Below are positions 16,967 through 25,899 of a stretch of DNA of 64,000 nucleotides, in pieces. The position numbers were made by a program, and so were the translations under genes. Each line of letters begins with the position of its first letter. Within the stretch, counting starts at the first letter, position 1. The stretch is from Ruminococcaceae bacterium UBA1036 (GTDB lineage Bacteria; Bacillota; Clostridia; Oscillospirales; Acutalibacteraceae), in assembly GCA_002316805.1 (NCBI GenBank), contig DCEF01000020.1:226883-290882 (forward strand), in the 5' to 3' direction. The notes under the pieces are model-generated. The model was not told the origin of the DNA and did no database searches. It saw only the letters and a program-made list of their open reading frames with translations.

Positions 16967-18487
16967 TTATTTTCCGGGTCCCCCCGGAGAAGTGTCCGCC
17001 GTTGTTTCTACAAGGCGGCAGGAAGTACCGCCTTTCTGCCTGACAGCTTTGTCGGGAATCCAGAATTCGAATCTTGTAAATTTATCCTGCTCGCTTGAAG
17101 CAGTTATTTCGCCGCCATGCATGCGGATAATGGTTTTCACAAGGTACAGGCCGAGGCCCATGCCGTTTTTGTCGCGGCTTCGCGATTTGTCCGTCTTATA
17201 AAACCGCTCGAACACCATGGGAAGCTCGTCTGGCTCAATGCCCGGCCCGCTGTTCTCAAGAGCTACGGTCGTCCTGCCGTTGCCCTGCGACAGTTCGATT
17301 TTCAGGTACCCGCCCTCATTTGTGAATTTTACGGCATTGTCAACAAGATTATACACGACCTGATAGAGCATATCCGGGTCGCCTTCAACATAAATGCTCT
17401 GTATGCCGTCCATGCCGCGGACATCTATCTTCTTTTTTTCTATCTTTTGCTCAAAAGACAGAAGCACAACGCAAACGGTGTTGGTAATGTCGAAGCGCGT
17501 CGGGCGGAGCTTCAAAGCGCCGCTGTCTATGCGTGAAAGGTCAAGCATTGTGCGCACAAGGCGCGAGAGGCGCTTCACTTCCTGTGAAACTATGCCAAGG
17601 TAATGCTTTTCCTTTTCCGGCGGTATGGTGCCATCGAGAATGCCGTCTATAAAGCCCGCTATGGTAGTCATCGGCGTTTTAAGTTCATGGGAAACATTGG
17701 CTACAAAATTTCTGTTTGCCGTTTCGCTTGACGCCAAGGAATCAGCCATATTGTTGAACGCTTCCGCAAGTTGGCCTATCTCATCATGGCTTGTGACCGG
17801 GACACGGGCAGAAAAGTTGCCTTTACCAAAGCTGCGTGCCGCAGAGGCCATTTTACGAAGCGGCTGCACAAGGCGGTATGTGAAAAGCCATACTACGGCA
17901 AACGAAACTCCAAAAGCTATTATAAGCGCGCAGAGTAAGACTTTGATTACAGCCCAGCGGAATGCGTCAAATGTTTTTGCATTATAGACTGCAAACACCG
18001 CACCGATTGGCTGCCGGCTGCCGTTGCTGTCGCTCACTATGATAGGCACGCCTACAGTGTAGCATTTGTTTTGGTACATACCGTCCATAGTCCCCTCTGA
18101 ACTGTAGAGGCCTTTAAGCGTCTGCTTCATTATGTCCCTGCTGACAGGCTCGCTCACGTCCACAGTGCCAGCGCTCCCGTACGCCAGGAGTATTGCCCTG
18201 CCGTCTGTATCCGTAATGAATATGTCGGACTCTATATTACGTGCAAAAGCCTTGGTAAATGCCTCCATTGTGTCCATGTTGAGGCGGTAAAGGTTGTGCT
18301 GCGTGGTTGTGGCTGTGCCCGCCGCGAGCATAGCTACATTTTCGGCATTTTTCTGCAGCAGGCTGCGCTTTTCCGATTTCCAGTAATCCGTGATAAAGAT
18401 GAGTATTATAATGCTTATGGCTAAAAAACTAACGAGGATAATTGCTGTTGTAATTCTCAGATATTTTTTAAAAAGGGTTTTTTTCAT
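16967..18487 (-). CDS. Sensor histidine kinase (CssS/WalK-like architecture)
   Basis: Membrane histidine kinase of 506 residues. TM1 is at about 11-33, an extracytoplasmic sensor domain at 34-180, TM2 at 181-203, HAMP at 204-257, and the H-box NVSHELKTP with the phosphorylated His267. The HATPase domain shows NLVDNAVKF, a GPGI-type box and GMGLGLYLVK. Its ATG has AGGGTGAAATA upstream. It lies between the response regulator and htrA, which suggests it senses secretion or envelope stress (inference from context). Confidence 0.94.
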   Translation of the reverse strand: MKKTLFKKYLRITTAIILVSFLAISIIILIFITDYWKSEKRSLLQKNAENVAMLAAGTATTTQHNLYRLNMDTMEAFTKAFARNIESDIFITDTDGRAILLAYGSAGTVDVSEPVSRDIMKQTLKGLYSSEGTMDGMYQNKCYTVGVPIIVSDSNGSRQPIGAVFAVYNAKTFDAFRWAVIKVLLCALIIAFGVSFAVVWLFTYRLVQPLRKMASAARSFGKGNFSARVPVTSHDEIGQLAEAFNNMADSLASSETANRNFVANVSHELKTPMTTIAGFIDGILDGTIPPEKEKHYLGIVSQEVKRLSRLVRTMLDLSRIDSGALKLRPTRFDITNTVCVVLLSFEQKIEKKKIDVRGMDGIQSIYVEGDPDMLYQVVYNLVDNAVKFTNEGGYLKIELSQGNGRTTVALENSGPGIEPDELPMVFERFYKTDKSRSRDKNGMGLGLYLVKTIIRMHGGEITASSEQDKFTRFEFWIPDKAVRQKGGTSCRLVETTADTSPGGPGK

Positions 18488-18513
18488 TATTTCACCCTGG
18501 ATGGAATCCCATA

Positions 18514-19275
18514 TTATTTTGCAGTTTTTTCTTTCTTCGTTTTTGTGTTTGTGTTTGTATCTTTGTTCTGTGCGCTTATCTCATCAGAATCCTTTACTTC
18601 AAACTTATATCCTACGCCCCACACGGTTTTAAGCGACCACTGATCCGAGACGCCTTCCAGCTTTTCGCGTAGGCGCTTTACATGGACGTCCACAGTGCGG
18701 CTGTCGCCGTAGTAGTCAAAACCCCAGACTTCATCGAGAAGCTGGTCGCGTGTAAATACGCGGTTGGGGTTGCTGGCAAGATGGTAGATAAGCTCCATCT
18801 CTTTAGGCGGCGTGTCTATCTGCTTGCCGTTTACCTTCAACTCATAGTTTGTCAAGTTTATCGAAAGTTTATCATATTTTACTTCTTTTACCGGCTCTTC
18901 GCCGTTTTTGCCTATGCGGCGCAGCACCGCCTTTATGCGCGCCACTACTTCCTTAGTTTCAAACGGCTTTACAACATAGTCGTCAGCGCCGAGCTCAAGG
19001 CCGAGCACTTTGTCAAAGACTTCGCCTTTCGCAGTCAGCATGATTATCGGGCACTGGCTTTTTTTACGTATCTCGCGGCATACCTGCCACCCGTCAAGAC
19101 CCGGCAGCATAATGTCAAGCAGCATTAAATCCGGTTTTTCACGGTCAAACATATCAAGCGCTTTTCTGCCGTCATTTGCCGTTACGACGGTATACCCTTC
19201 TTTTTCAAGATACAGCCGCAGAAGTTCACATATATTCTGGTCATCATCCACAACCATGATTTTCGCATTTTCCAT
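18514..19275 (-). CDS. OmpR/PhoB-family response regulator
   Basis: Receiver domain at residues 1-120, with the acidic pair at 10-12, phosphoacceptor Asp54 (LLDIMLPG) and the KPF lysine near 104. A winged-helix DNA-binding domain covers about 135-230 (VFTRDQLLDEVWGFDYYGDSRTVDVHVKRLREK). An unusual carboxy tail rich in Lys, Thr and Asn follows. First gene of the operon with the kinase and htrA. AAGGAGGG precedes the start. Confidence 0.95.
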   Translation of the reverse strand: MENAKIMVVDDDQNICELLRLYLEKEGYTVVTANDGRKALDMFDREKPDLMLLDIMLPGLDGWQVCREIRKKSQCPIIMLTAKGEVFDKVLGLELGADDYVVKPFETKEVVARIKAVLRRIGKNGEEPVKEVKYDKLSINLTNYELKVNGKQIDTPPKEMELIYHLASNPNRVFTRDQLLDEVWGFDYYGDSRTVDVHVKRLREKLEGVSDQWSLKTVWGVGYKFEVKDSDEISAQNKDTNTNTKTKKEKTAK

Positions 19276-19328
19276 ACTATGCCCTCCTTAGCTTGCCCTC
19301 GCAAAATACATTTTTAGTATTCCTATCA

Positions 19329-19357
19329 TTTTAAGATAAAAAATAGACGAATGTAAA
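19329..19357 (-). promoter_or_regulatory. Possible promoter of the response regulator-kinase-htrA operon
   Basis: Minus strand TTTACA (19357-19352), 17-base spacer, TTAAAA (19334-19329), about 55 bases before the regulator start. A moderate match to sigma-A. The rest of the roughly 310-base gap to lysS holds the lysS terminator and two short GC hairpins (near 19382-19403 and 19521-19540). Confidence 0.4.
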
Positions 19358-19441
19358 TCCAAGTTATGAACATTCTATATTTTCAGCAGGCGCAGTTCCT
19401 GCTGCACTGTTTTGATTTTACCGCAATCGCACACAAAAAGC

Positions 19442-19476
19442 AAAAAAAGTCCCAGCCTTTTTTCGACGAAGGCTGG
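19442..19476 (-). terminator. Intrinsic terminator after lysS
   Basis: Minus strand: CCAGCCTT and AAGGCTGG form an eight-base stem with a nine-base loop, then GAC and seven T. It lies about 110 bases after the lysS stop codon. Confidence 0.75.
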
Positions 19477-19584
19477 AACGATTTTCTAAAATACAGACCG
19501 GCAGTTGTTCACATACCAACGCAGCAGGCACTCCTGCTGCAGTTATCCTGCCTATAATGAGTAAAAAATCCCGCAGATTTTTTT

Positions 19585-21099
19585 TTACTCTTCCTCTTTT
19601 GGCTTCATGGTCGGGAAAAGGAGCACATCGCGTATCGACGGGCTGTCAGTCAGGAGCATGACAAGCCTGTCGATGCCCATGCCCATGCCACCCGTAGGCG
19701 GCATGCCGTATTCCATAGCTGTGAGAAAATCCTCGTCAATTATATTGGCTTCCTCATCGCCCTTAGCGCGCAGTTCCATCTGGCGCACAAAGCGCTCCCT
19801 CTGGTCTATCGGGTCATTAAGTTCAGAGTAGGCATTGGCCAGCTCGCAGCGCGCAATGAAAAGCTCAAACCTTTCAACAAGCTCAGGGGTACCGCGCTTG
19901 CGCTTCGTGAGCGGTGAAACCTCCACTGGATAATCGTAGACAAAAGTCGGCTGCACGAGTTTGTCTTCAACTTTTTGGTCAAAAACGAGCGCCATGATAT
20001 TGCCCCAGAGATCCGTTTCCTTCGGCTCAACGCCGAGCTGCTTTGCGGCCCCGCGCGCTTTTTCCGTGTCGCCTTTAAACGAGAGGAAATCTATGCCAGT
20101 GTATTTGATTATAGCGTCATTCATTGTAATGCGCCTAAAAGGCACCGAGAAATCTATCGCGTCGCCCTGGTAGACTATCTGCTCACTGCCGCAGGCAGCT
20201 TTTGCACATGCGCGGATAATATCCTCCGTGCGGTCCATCATACCGAAATAGTCAGTGTACGCTTCGTACATCTCAACCGTCGTAAATTCCGGATTATGCT
20301 TTACGTCCATGCCCTCGTTGCGGAAGATACGGCCTATCTCGTACACTTTTTCAAAGCCACCAACGATAAGGCGCTTTAAGTGCAGCTCCGTTGCTATGCG
20401 CAGGTACATGTCAATATTGAGCGAGTTGTGGTGGGTAACAAACGGCCGCGCTGTGGCTCCGCCCGGAATTGTGTTTAGCACCGGCGTCTCAACCTCAATA
20501 TAGCCCTTGCTGTCAAGCATATCGCGGATAGTCTTGATTATCTTGCTCCTGCGGAAAAACGTTTTCTTAACTTCCGGGTTGACAATCAGGTCAAGGTAGC
20601 GCTGGCGGTAGCGCAGGTCCGTGTCTTTCAGGCCATGAAATTTTTCCGGCAGCGGGCGCAGGGATTTTGCCAGGAGGCGGACTTCACGCGCATGGACAGA
20701 AATCTCGCCGCGGCGCGTTTTGAAAACATAGCCCTGGACGCTGATGATGTCGCCGACATCCCAGCAGCTTTTAAGGTCTGTGTAGCTTTCTTCGCCAACC
20801 TGGTCAATTTTCATGTAAACCTGGATTTTGCCACTGCGGTCATAGATATCCATAAAGCTGGCCTTGCCCATATCGCGCCAGCTCATAATGCGGCCCGCAA
20901 TGCAGACGTCTTTGCTTTCCAGTTCCGCAAAGCGGTCGCGTATTCCCTGTGCAGTTATATTGCGCGGGCATGTGGTAATCTGAAACGGGTCGCGCCCTTT
21001 TTCACACAATGTGGCGAGTTTCTGCCTGCGTATCTGCATCTCGCTCACATTTTCCTGTTCCGGTTCATCCTGTACTTTCTCTTTGTTCTTTTCGCTCAT
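19585..21099 (-). CDS. lysS: Lysyl-tRNA synthetase, class II
   Basis: Charges tRNA-Lys. An amino-terminal OB-fold anticodon-binding domain (about residues 60-160, with DVCIAGRIMSWRDMGKASF) precedes the class II catalytic core: motif 2 with RIFRNEGMDVKHNPEFTTVE and motif 3 with PPTGGMGMGIDRLVMLLTD. The ATG at 21099 has GGGG eight bases upstream, giving 504 residues, and is preferred over a TTG two codons earlier. It follows greA by 110 bases and probably shares its promoter. Confidence 0.97.
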   Translation of the reverse strand: MSEKNKEKVQDEPEQENVSEMQIRRQKLATLCEKGRDPFQITTCPRNITAQGIRDRFAELESKDVCIAGRIMSWRDMGKASFMDIYDRSGKIQVYMKIDQVGEESYTDLKSCWDVGDIISVQGYVFKTRRGEISVHAREVRLLAKSLRPLPEKFHGLKDTDLRYRQRYLDLIVNPEVKKTFFRRSKIIKTIRDMLDSKGYIEVETPVLNTIPGGATARPFVTHHNSLNIDMYLRIATELHLKRLIVGGFEKVYEIGRIFRNEGMDVKHNPEFTTVEMYEAYTDYFGMMDRTEDIIRACAKAACGSEQIVYQGDAIDFSVPFRRITMNDAIIKYTGIDFLSFKGDTEKARGAAKQLGVEPKETDLWGNIMALVFDQKVEDKLVQPTFVYDYPVEVSPLTKRKRGTPELVERFELFIARCELANAYSELNDPIDQRERFVRQMELRAKGDEEANIIDEDFLTAMEYGMPPTGGMGMGIDRLVMLLTDSPSIRDVLLFPTMKPKEEE

Positions 21100-21209
21100 T
21101 ATCAATTCCCCAAACTTTCATCCTTTACTTGTCACTTTGTTTTCCGGCCCGGCCTGCAATTTAAAATATGGCAGCTTGGAGTGCAGCAGACGGATAAGCC
21201 TGCATTAAA

Positions 21210-21701
21210 TCATTTGGAAATAGTAAGGACCTCATACTCCATTGTGCCAGCAGGGACTTCCACATTTACCCTTTCACCTATGCTGTGGCCGAGAAGCGCC
21301 TTGCCAACAGCCGATTCATCAGAGATGCAACCGTTAATTGGGTCAGCTTCATTCGAGCCGACAATTTTGTAATTTACTACCTGGCTTTCGCCAGTTGCCG
21401 GGTCTGTAACGCGCAGTTCGGCTCTAGAGCCAATGTGGATATTTTCCGAGCTGAGCTCGCTCTCATCTATAACTTTCACGCGCTTGAGCATTGCCTCAAT
21501 GTCCGCAATGCGCGCCTCAACTATGGCCTGTTCATTTTTTGCTTCGTCGTACTCGCTGTTTTCGGAGAGGTCACCGAAAGAAAGGGCGACCTTGATTTTC
21601 TCGGATACTTCTTTCCTTTTTACTGTTTTAAGCTCATCGAGCTCGACCTTAAGTTTTTCAAGGCCGTCTTTTGTAAGAAGAATCTGCTTATTATTAGTCA
21701 T
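21210..21701 (-). CDS. greA: Transcription elongation factor GreA
   Basis: Rescues backtracked RNA polymerase by stimulating transcript cleavage. At 163 residues it has the coiled-coil amino half, whose tip acidic residues lie in FGDLSENSEYDEAKNEQA, and the FKBP-like carboxy domain ending in GERVNVEVPAGTMEYEVLTI. AAAGGGTGG precedes the start. The 5' leader contains an eight-base hairpin (21719-21741). Confidence 0.97.
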   Translation of the reverse strand: MTNNKQILLTKDGLEKLKVELDELKTVKRKEVSEKIKVALSFGDLSENSEYDEAKNEQAIVEARIADIEAMLKRVKVIDESELSSENIHIGSRAELRVTDPATGESQVVNYKIVGSNEADPINGCISDESAVGKALLGHSIGERVNVEVPAGTMEYEVLTISK

Positions 21702-21762
21702 AAAGCGACCACCCTTTTAAAGCTGCGGATAAAACGCAGCTTGTATTTCTGGACAATAAACT

Positions 21763-21791
21763 ATTATAATGAAACGCGGCCGCCCTGTCAA
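21763..21791 (-). promoter_or_regulatory. Consensus sigma-A promoter of greA-lysS
   Basis: Minus strand TTGACA (21791-21786), exactly 17 bases, TATAAT (21768-21763): a perfect match to the housekeeping consensus, about 60 bases before greA. The remaining gap up to 22034 holds the divergent leader of the DtxR-type gene and no recognised gene. Confidence 0.88.
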
Positions 21792-22034
21792 TTCCCTAAA
21801 GAGGCAAATGCTACCTTTAACATGCGGCCGGCTTCATCGCTTTTAAAATGCTCGGGCTTGATTGTGTTTGTTTTTTATAAAACATTGTGCCTGCCACGTG
21901 AAAGTTAGCTATGGCTAACCCGAATTGTCAATAGGCCTCCAAGATTTTCTCTTCCTTGCAAATAAAGTTTGATTGTGCTACTCTAATTATAATTGTTTGA
22001 TTGTTTGAATCTTGTCTGTCTGGGGGGAGAATTC

Positions 22035-22424
22035 ATGCAGATTCATGAATCAGCAGAAGACTATCTTGAAAAAGTCCTTATGATAAAAAACGAAAAGGGC
22101 GCTGTGCGCTCCATCGATATTGTCAATATGCTCGGCTACACAAAGCCAAGCATAAGCATAGCCATGAAGCGCCTGCGCGAAAACGGGTACATCAACATGG
22201 ACTCCGACGGATACATAACGCTTACGGATTCCGGCCTTGCCATTGCCCAGCGCATTTACAACAGGCACCGCACAATAACGAAATTCCTTGTCGGCATCGG
22301 CGTCAGCGAAAAAAACGCCGCAGCTGACGCCTGTAAAATGGAGCATGACCTAAGCGAGGAAACGTTCAGCAAAATTGAAGAGCAGACAGACCGGCAAACA
22401 GAAGAAAACATGGACCGGAAATAG
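22035..22424 (+). CDS. DtxR/MntR-family metal-dependent transcriptional regulator
   Basis: A 129-residue winged-helix repressor. HTH at about residues 20-60 (SIDIVNMLGYTKPSISIAMKRL) with a wing after it. By alignment from memory with MntR, likely metal ligands are kept: Asp and Glu in AEDYLEKV (about 9 and 12), the His in YNRHRT, and Glu and His in KMEHDLS. It therefore probably senses manganese or iron. The ATG has GGGGGGAG upstream. No transporter is adjacent, so its targets are elsewhere. It lacks the SH3-like domain of DtxR. Confidence 0.85.
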   Translation: MQIHESAEDYLEKVLMIKNEKGAVRSIDIVNMLGYTKPSISIAMKRLRENGYINMDSDGYITLTDSGLAIAQRIYNRHRTITKFLVGIGVSEKNAAADACKMEHDLSEETFSKIEEQTDRQTEENMDRK

Positions 22425-22442
22425 TGCCAATGCAAAAGGACG

Positions 22443-22485
22443 CCCCGTAACCTCAGACAATGCCTGAGGTTACGGGGCATTTTTT
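22443..22485 (+). terminator. Strong terminator after the DtxR-type gene
   Basis: A 14-base perfect stem (22443-22456 with 22464-22477) followed by CATTTTTT. It lies between convergent genes and could serve both strands, but the U-run favours the plus strand. Confidence 0.88.
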
Positions 22486-22993
22486 ATCCTTTAACAAGCA
22501 CTTTCTCAATGCTTCCTACAAACATCTTGTGGTAATCTTTTTTCGGATAATTTTCAGCGTCAAGCGATTTTTCAATGAAACATTCCGGCCTGAAGTCCTG
22601 CCTGTAGAGCTTCCTGCAAATAAGCACAAGTTTGGCTTCCTTGAAGTACGGGGCGGCTTCATCAAAGGCCGGCGTAAGGCCCGCCGCCTTAATTTTGTCA
22701 CCGTCGCGCCCGGAATGACTCCCGCAGTAATTAAGCGCCGCACGGTATTTTTCATCGAACACGCACAGCGAGTAATATTTTTCGCGGTTCAAAAATTCCA
22801 GCGTATAGCGCGTAGGGCGCACATAGACGCTCGAAACCGGACTTTTCCAAAGGACGCCGAGCGAGCCCCAGCTTACGGTCATTGTATTGCATTTTTCAGC
22901 ATTCCCCGCTGTAAGGAGCATCCATTCTTTGCTGATCATGCTGAAAGGGTTAAACTTCATATCTCCGATTTTAATCTCTTTGAATTCACCCAT
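22484..22993 (-). CDS. Flavin reductase-like (FMN-binding split barrel) protein
   Basis: A 169-residue protein of the flavin-reductase-like split-barrel family. Visible features are the start of the barrel with NPFSMISKEWMLLTAG, MTVSWGSLGVLWKSPVSSVYVRPTRYT (about residues 38-64), which contacts the flavin in relatives, and a closing FVGSIEKVLV. Proteins of this class bind FMN and act in oxygen or radical detoxification, or as reductase partners; the substrate is unknown. Start at 22993 chosen because of AAGGAGG seven bases upstream. Confidence 0.82.
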   Translation of the reverse strand: MGEFKEIKIGDMKFNPFSMISKEWMLLTAGNAEKCNTMTVSWGSLGVLWKSPVSSVYVRPTRYTLEFLNREKYYSLCVFDEKYRAALNYCGSHSGRDGDKIKAAGLTPAFDEAAPYFKEAKLVLICRKLYRQDFRPECFIEKSLDAENYPKKDYHKMFVGSIEKVLVKG

Positions 22994-23098
22994 CGAAAAT
23001 CCTCCTTTTTGTTTTGCTTTCAATAATGATTATATCACAGTGCCAACCGGCTCCAAAGGGAAAATTGTCTTTTTGCCTTTTTGTCACTATAAAAAATA

Positions 23099-23116
23099 TT
23101 TGAATAAATATTCATA
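23099..23116. promoter_or_regulatory. ARG box (ArgR/AhrC operator)
   Basis: The 18-base site TTTGAATAAATATTCATA fits the ARG box consensus (TGAAT, four A/T, ATTCA, with A/T ends) without mismatch. It lies just upstream of the -35 of the argG promoter. No argR gene is in the window. Confidence 0.8.
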
Positions 23117-23122
23117 GTTCAG

Positions 23123-23150
23123 TTGATTTTCTGCATATAAGGTGTATAAT
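23123..23150 (+). promoter_or_regulatory. Promoter of the arginine cluster
   Basis: TTGATT, 16-base spacer, TATAAT, about 50 bases before argG. The ARG box sits immediately upstream, so arginine-bound ArgR could interfere with polymerase binding. Confidence 0.75.
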
Positions 23151-23206
23151 TAGCTTATAAATTACATTAATATCAATTTAAATTACAGAAAAGGCGGTTG
23201 AGCGGT

Positions 23207-24427
23207 ATGAAAAAAGAAATCAGGAAAGTTGTTCTTGCCTATTCCGGTGGGCTTGACACATCGGTCATCATCCCGTGGCTTAAGGAAAACTACAACAACT
23301 GTGAAGTCATCGCCGTAGCGGCGGACGTCGGCCAGGGCGCAGAACTTAACGGCCTTGAGAAAAAGGCAAAGGAAACGGGCGCATCAAAGCTTTACATAGC
23401 GGACCTCAAAAAACAGCTCGTTGAAGATTACATCTGGCCGACGCTTAAGGCCGATGCCGTTTATGAGGGCAAATACCTCCTTGGCACGTCTTTTGCAAGG
23501 CCGCTTATTGCAAAGCGCCTTGTGGAGATTGCAAAGGCCGAAGGCGCCGACGCCATTGCGCACGGCGCAACGGGAAAAGGCAACGACCAGGTACGCTTTG
23601 AGCTCTCCATTAAGGCTTTTGCACCGGATATGGCCATTATTGCGCCATGGAGGATATGGAACATCAAATCCCGCGACGAAGAAATAGACTATGCTGAAGC
23701 ACACCATGTGTCGCTTAACATAACAAGGGAAACCAACTATTCAAAAGACAAGAACCTCTGGCACCTTTCACACGAAGGGCTTGACCTTGAAAATCCGGCA
23801 AACGAGCCGGACTATGATAAAATTCTCGAGCTTGGCGTATCGCCTGAAAAGGCGCCTGACAAGCCAACATATGTGACTATATCATTTGAAAAAGGTGTTC
23901 CCGTAAAGCTGAACGGCCAAAAGCTGTGCGGCGTCGATATGATTGCCGAGCTTAACGAGCTCGGCGGGCAAAACGGCATTGGCATTGTGGACCTTGTGGA
24001 AAACAGGCTCGTCGGCATGAAATCGCGCGGCGTCTATGAAACACCTGGCGGAACTATCCTTTACCACGCCCACGAAAAGCTCGAAGAGCTTTGCCTTGAC
24101 AAAGACACTTTCCACTACAAGCAGACGGTCGGCCCTAAATTTGCTGAGCTTGTCTATGACGGTAAATGGTTCACCCCGCTGCGTGAAGCGCTTTCGGCAT
24201 TCGTCGACTCAACACAGAAAAACGTCACAGGCGATGTTAAGCTGAAGCTCTACAAAGGCAACATAATAGACGCGGGCGTCAAGTCGCAGTACTCACTTTA
24301 CGACAGTGATATGGCTACATTCAGTGCCGACAGTGTGTATAACCAGGCCGACGCACAGGGATTCATCAACCTTTTCGGGCTCCCCATCGCCGTCCAGGCC
24401 GAGCACAGGCTTAAAAGCCAGGAATGA
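23207..24427 (+). CDS. argG: Argininosuccinate synthase
   Basis: Joins citrulline and aspartate with ATP to argininosuccinate. The ATP-pyrophosphatase P-loop AYSGGLDTS is at the amino end. AHGATGKGNDQVRFE and NIKSRDEEIDYAE are diagnostic. The ATG at 23207 follows AAAAGGCGG and gives 406 residues; a TTG three codons earlier is less likely. First gene of the arg cluster. Confidence 0.97.
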   Translation: MKKEIRKVVLAYSGGLDTSVIIPWLKENYNNCEVIAVAADVGQGAELNGLEKKAKETGASKLYIADLKKQLVEDYIWPTLKADAVYEGKYLLGTSFARPLIAKRLVEIAKAEGADAIAHGATGKGNDQVRFELSIKAFAPDMAIIAPWRIWNIKSRDEEIDYAEAHHVSLNITRETNYSKDKNLWHLSHEGLDLENPANEPDYDKILELGVSPEKAPDKPTYVTISFEKGVPVKLNGQKLCGVDMIAELNELGGQNGIGIVDLVENRLVGMKSRGVYETPGGTILYHAHEKLEELCLDKDTFHYKQTVGPKFAELVYDGKWFTPLREALSAFVDSTQKNVTGDVKLKLYKGNIIDAGVKSQYSLYDSDMATFSADSVYNQADAQGFINLFGLPIAVQAEHRLKSQE

Positions 24428-24447
24428 TACAGTCCGGATTTTCAGGA

Positions 24448-24470
24448 GGGGCGGAGCATCTGCCCCTTTT
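24448..24470 (+). terminator. Weak terminator-like hairpin between argG and argH
   Basis: GGGGCGGA and TCTGCCCC pair (eight pairs, one G-U) around a three-base loop, followed by TTTTC. It lies 20 bases after argG and about 50 before argH, and may lower or process readthrough rather than end transcription, since no second promoter is obvious. Confidence 0.45.
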
Positions 24471-24519
24471 CTGTATACGTAAAAATATATAAGGATTCCA
24501 AAGTCAGGGGGAATATACA

Positions 24520-25899
24520 TTGAAACTGTGGGCCGGAAAATTCCATAAGGGCCTCAGCAGCGCCGCTGACAGCTTTAACTCCTCTATTTCATTTGACAGC
24601 CGCATGGCGCAGGAGGACATAGAAGGCAGCATTGCCCATGCCCGCATGCTCGGCGAATGCAATATCATAGCTCCCGAAGAAGCGTCTAAAATATGTGAGG
24701 GGCTTAATGGCATACTCAGCGACCTTAAAAGCGGGATGCTGCAAATCGACGGCAGCGCCGAAGACATACACACATTCGTCGAAGGCGAGCTTACAAAGCG
24801 ACTCGGCGATACCGGCAAGCGCCTGCATACGGCGCGCAGCCGCAATGACCAGGTGGCTACCGACCTGCGCCTCCATCTGAAAAAGCATACTGAGAAAATC
24901 ATCGGGCTGCTGCATGGCCTCACCGCCGAGATATGCAGGAAGGCGCTTGCCTACAGCGGCACCATAATGCCCGGTTACACGCATATGCAGCGCGCGCAGC
25001 CCATCACATTCGGGCACCATCTTTTAGCATACGCAGAGATGTTCATGCGCGACATAGGCCGGTTCCGCGACACTAAAAAGCGCATGGATTACTGCCCCCT
25101 CGGCTCATGCGCGCTGGCGGGCACAACATATCCCATAAACCGCGAGCGCACGGCTGAGCTCCTCGACTTCGCCGGCCCTATGCAGAACAGCCTTGACGGC
25201 GTTTCTGACCGCGATTTCTGCCTTGAGCTCGCATCAAGCATAGCCATCTGCATGGTGCACCTTTCACGCCTTTCGGAGGAAACCGTGCTCTGGTGTTCGT
25301 GGGAATTCAAATTTGTGGAGCTCGACGACGCCTTTTCCACCGGCTCAAGCATAATGCCGCAGAAAAAGAACCCAGATATTGCCGAGCTTGTACGCGGCAA
25401 GTGTGGGCGTGCAATAGGTGACATGGTAACGCTTTTTACCATGATGAAAGGCCTCCCCCTTGCCTACAACAAGGATATGCAAGAAGACAAGGAAGCCATA
25501 TTCGATGCTGTTGATACGCTTGAGGCATGCCTTGGCACGTTCACCCCAATGCTAAAGACGATGAAAGCTATTCCGAAAAACATGCGCGCAGCGGCCGCCG
25601 GCGGATTCATAAATGCTACCGACTGCGCCGATTACCTTACCGGCAAAGGCATGCCATTCCGCACGGCATACCGCATAACGGGTGACATCGTCGCCTACTG
25701 CACGGGAAACCACCTCACGCTTGAAACACTGCCGCTCGAAAAATACAAGCAGTTCAGCAGCAGTTTCGGCAGTGACATTTATGAAGCCATTTCCCTCGAC
25801 CATTGTGTAAACGGCAGGAAAGCCCTCGGCGGGCCGGCTCCGGAAAATGTGAAGGCACAGGCAAAGCGAATCCTCGGCCTTCTGGGCGAAAAAGCATGA
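24520..25899 (+). CDS. argH: Argininosuccinate lyase
   Basis: Splits argininosuccinate into arginine and fumarate. The signature GSSIMPQKKNPD, including the catalytic serine loop, is at about residue 280. TARSRNDQVATD and HMQRAQPITFGHHLLAY mark the fumarase/aspartase superfamily. The start is TTG (24520) after AGGGGGA; 459 residues. Its stop overlaps argC by four bases. Confidence 0.97.
   Translation: MKLWAGKFHKGLSSAADSFNSSISFDSRMAQEDIEGSIAHARMLGECNIIAPEEASKICEGLNGILSDLKSGMLQIDGSAEDIHTFVEGELTKRLGDTGKRLHTARSRNDQVATDLRLHLKKHTEKIIGLLHGLTAEICRKALAYSGTIMPGYTHMQRAQPITFGHHLLAYAEMFMRDIGRFRDTKKRMDYCPLGSCALAGTTYPINRERTAELLDFAGPMQNSLDGVSDRDFCLELASSIAICMVHLSRLSEETVLWCSWEFKFVELDDAFSTGSSIMPQKKNPDIAELVRGKCGRAIGDMVTLFTMMKGLPLAYNKDMQEDKEAIFDAVDTLEACLGTFTPMLKTMKAIPKNMRAAAAGGFINATDCADYLTGKGMPFRTAYRITGDIVAYCTGNHLTLETLPLEKYKQFSSSFGSDIYEAISLDHCVNGRKALGGPAPENVKAQAKRILGLLGEKA

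Noticed and set aside
19382..19540. Two similar short hairpins (CAGCAGG/CCTGCTG) in the gap after lysS, considered as a tRNA or riboswitch
   Set aside because: No tRNA arms, no T-loop and no aptamer motif; the only supported element is the lysS terminator.
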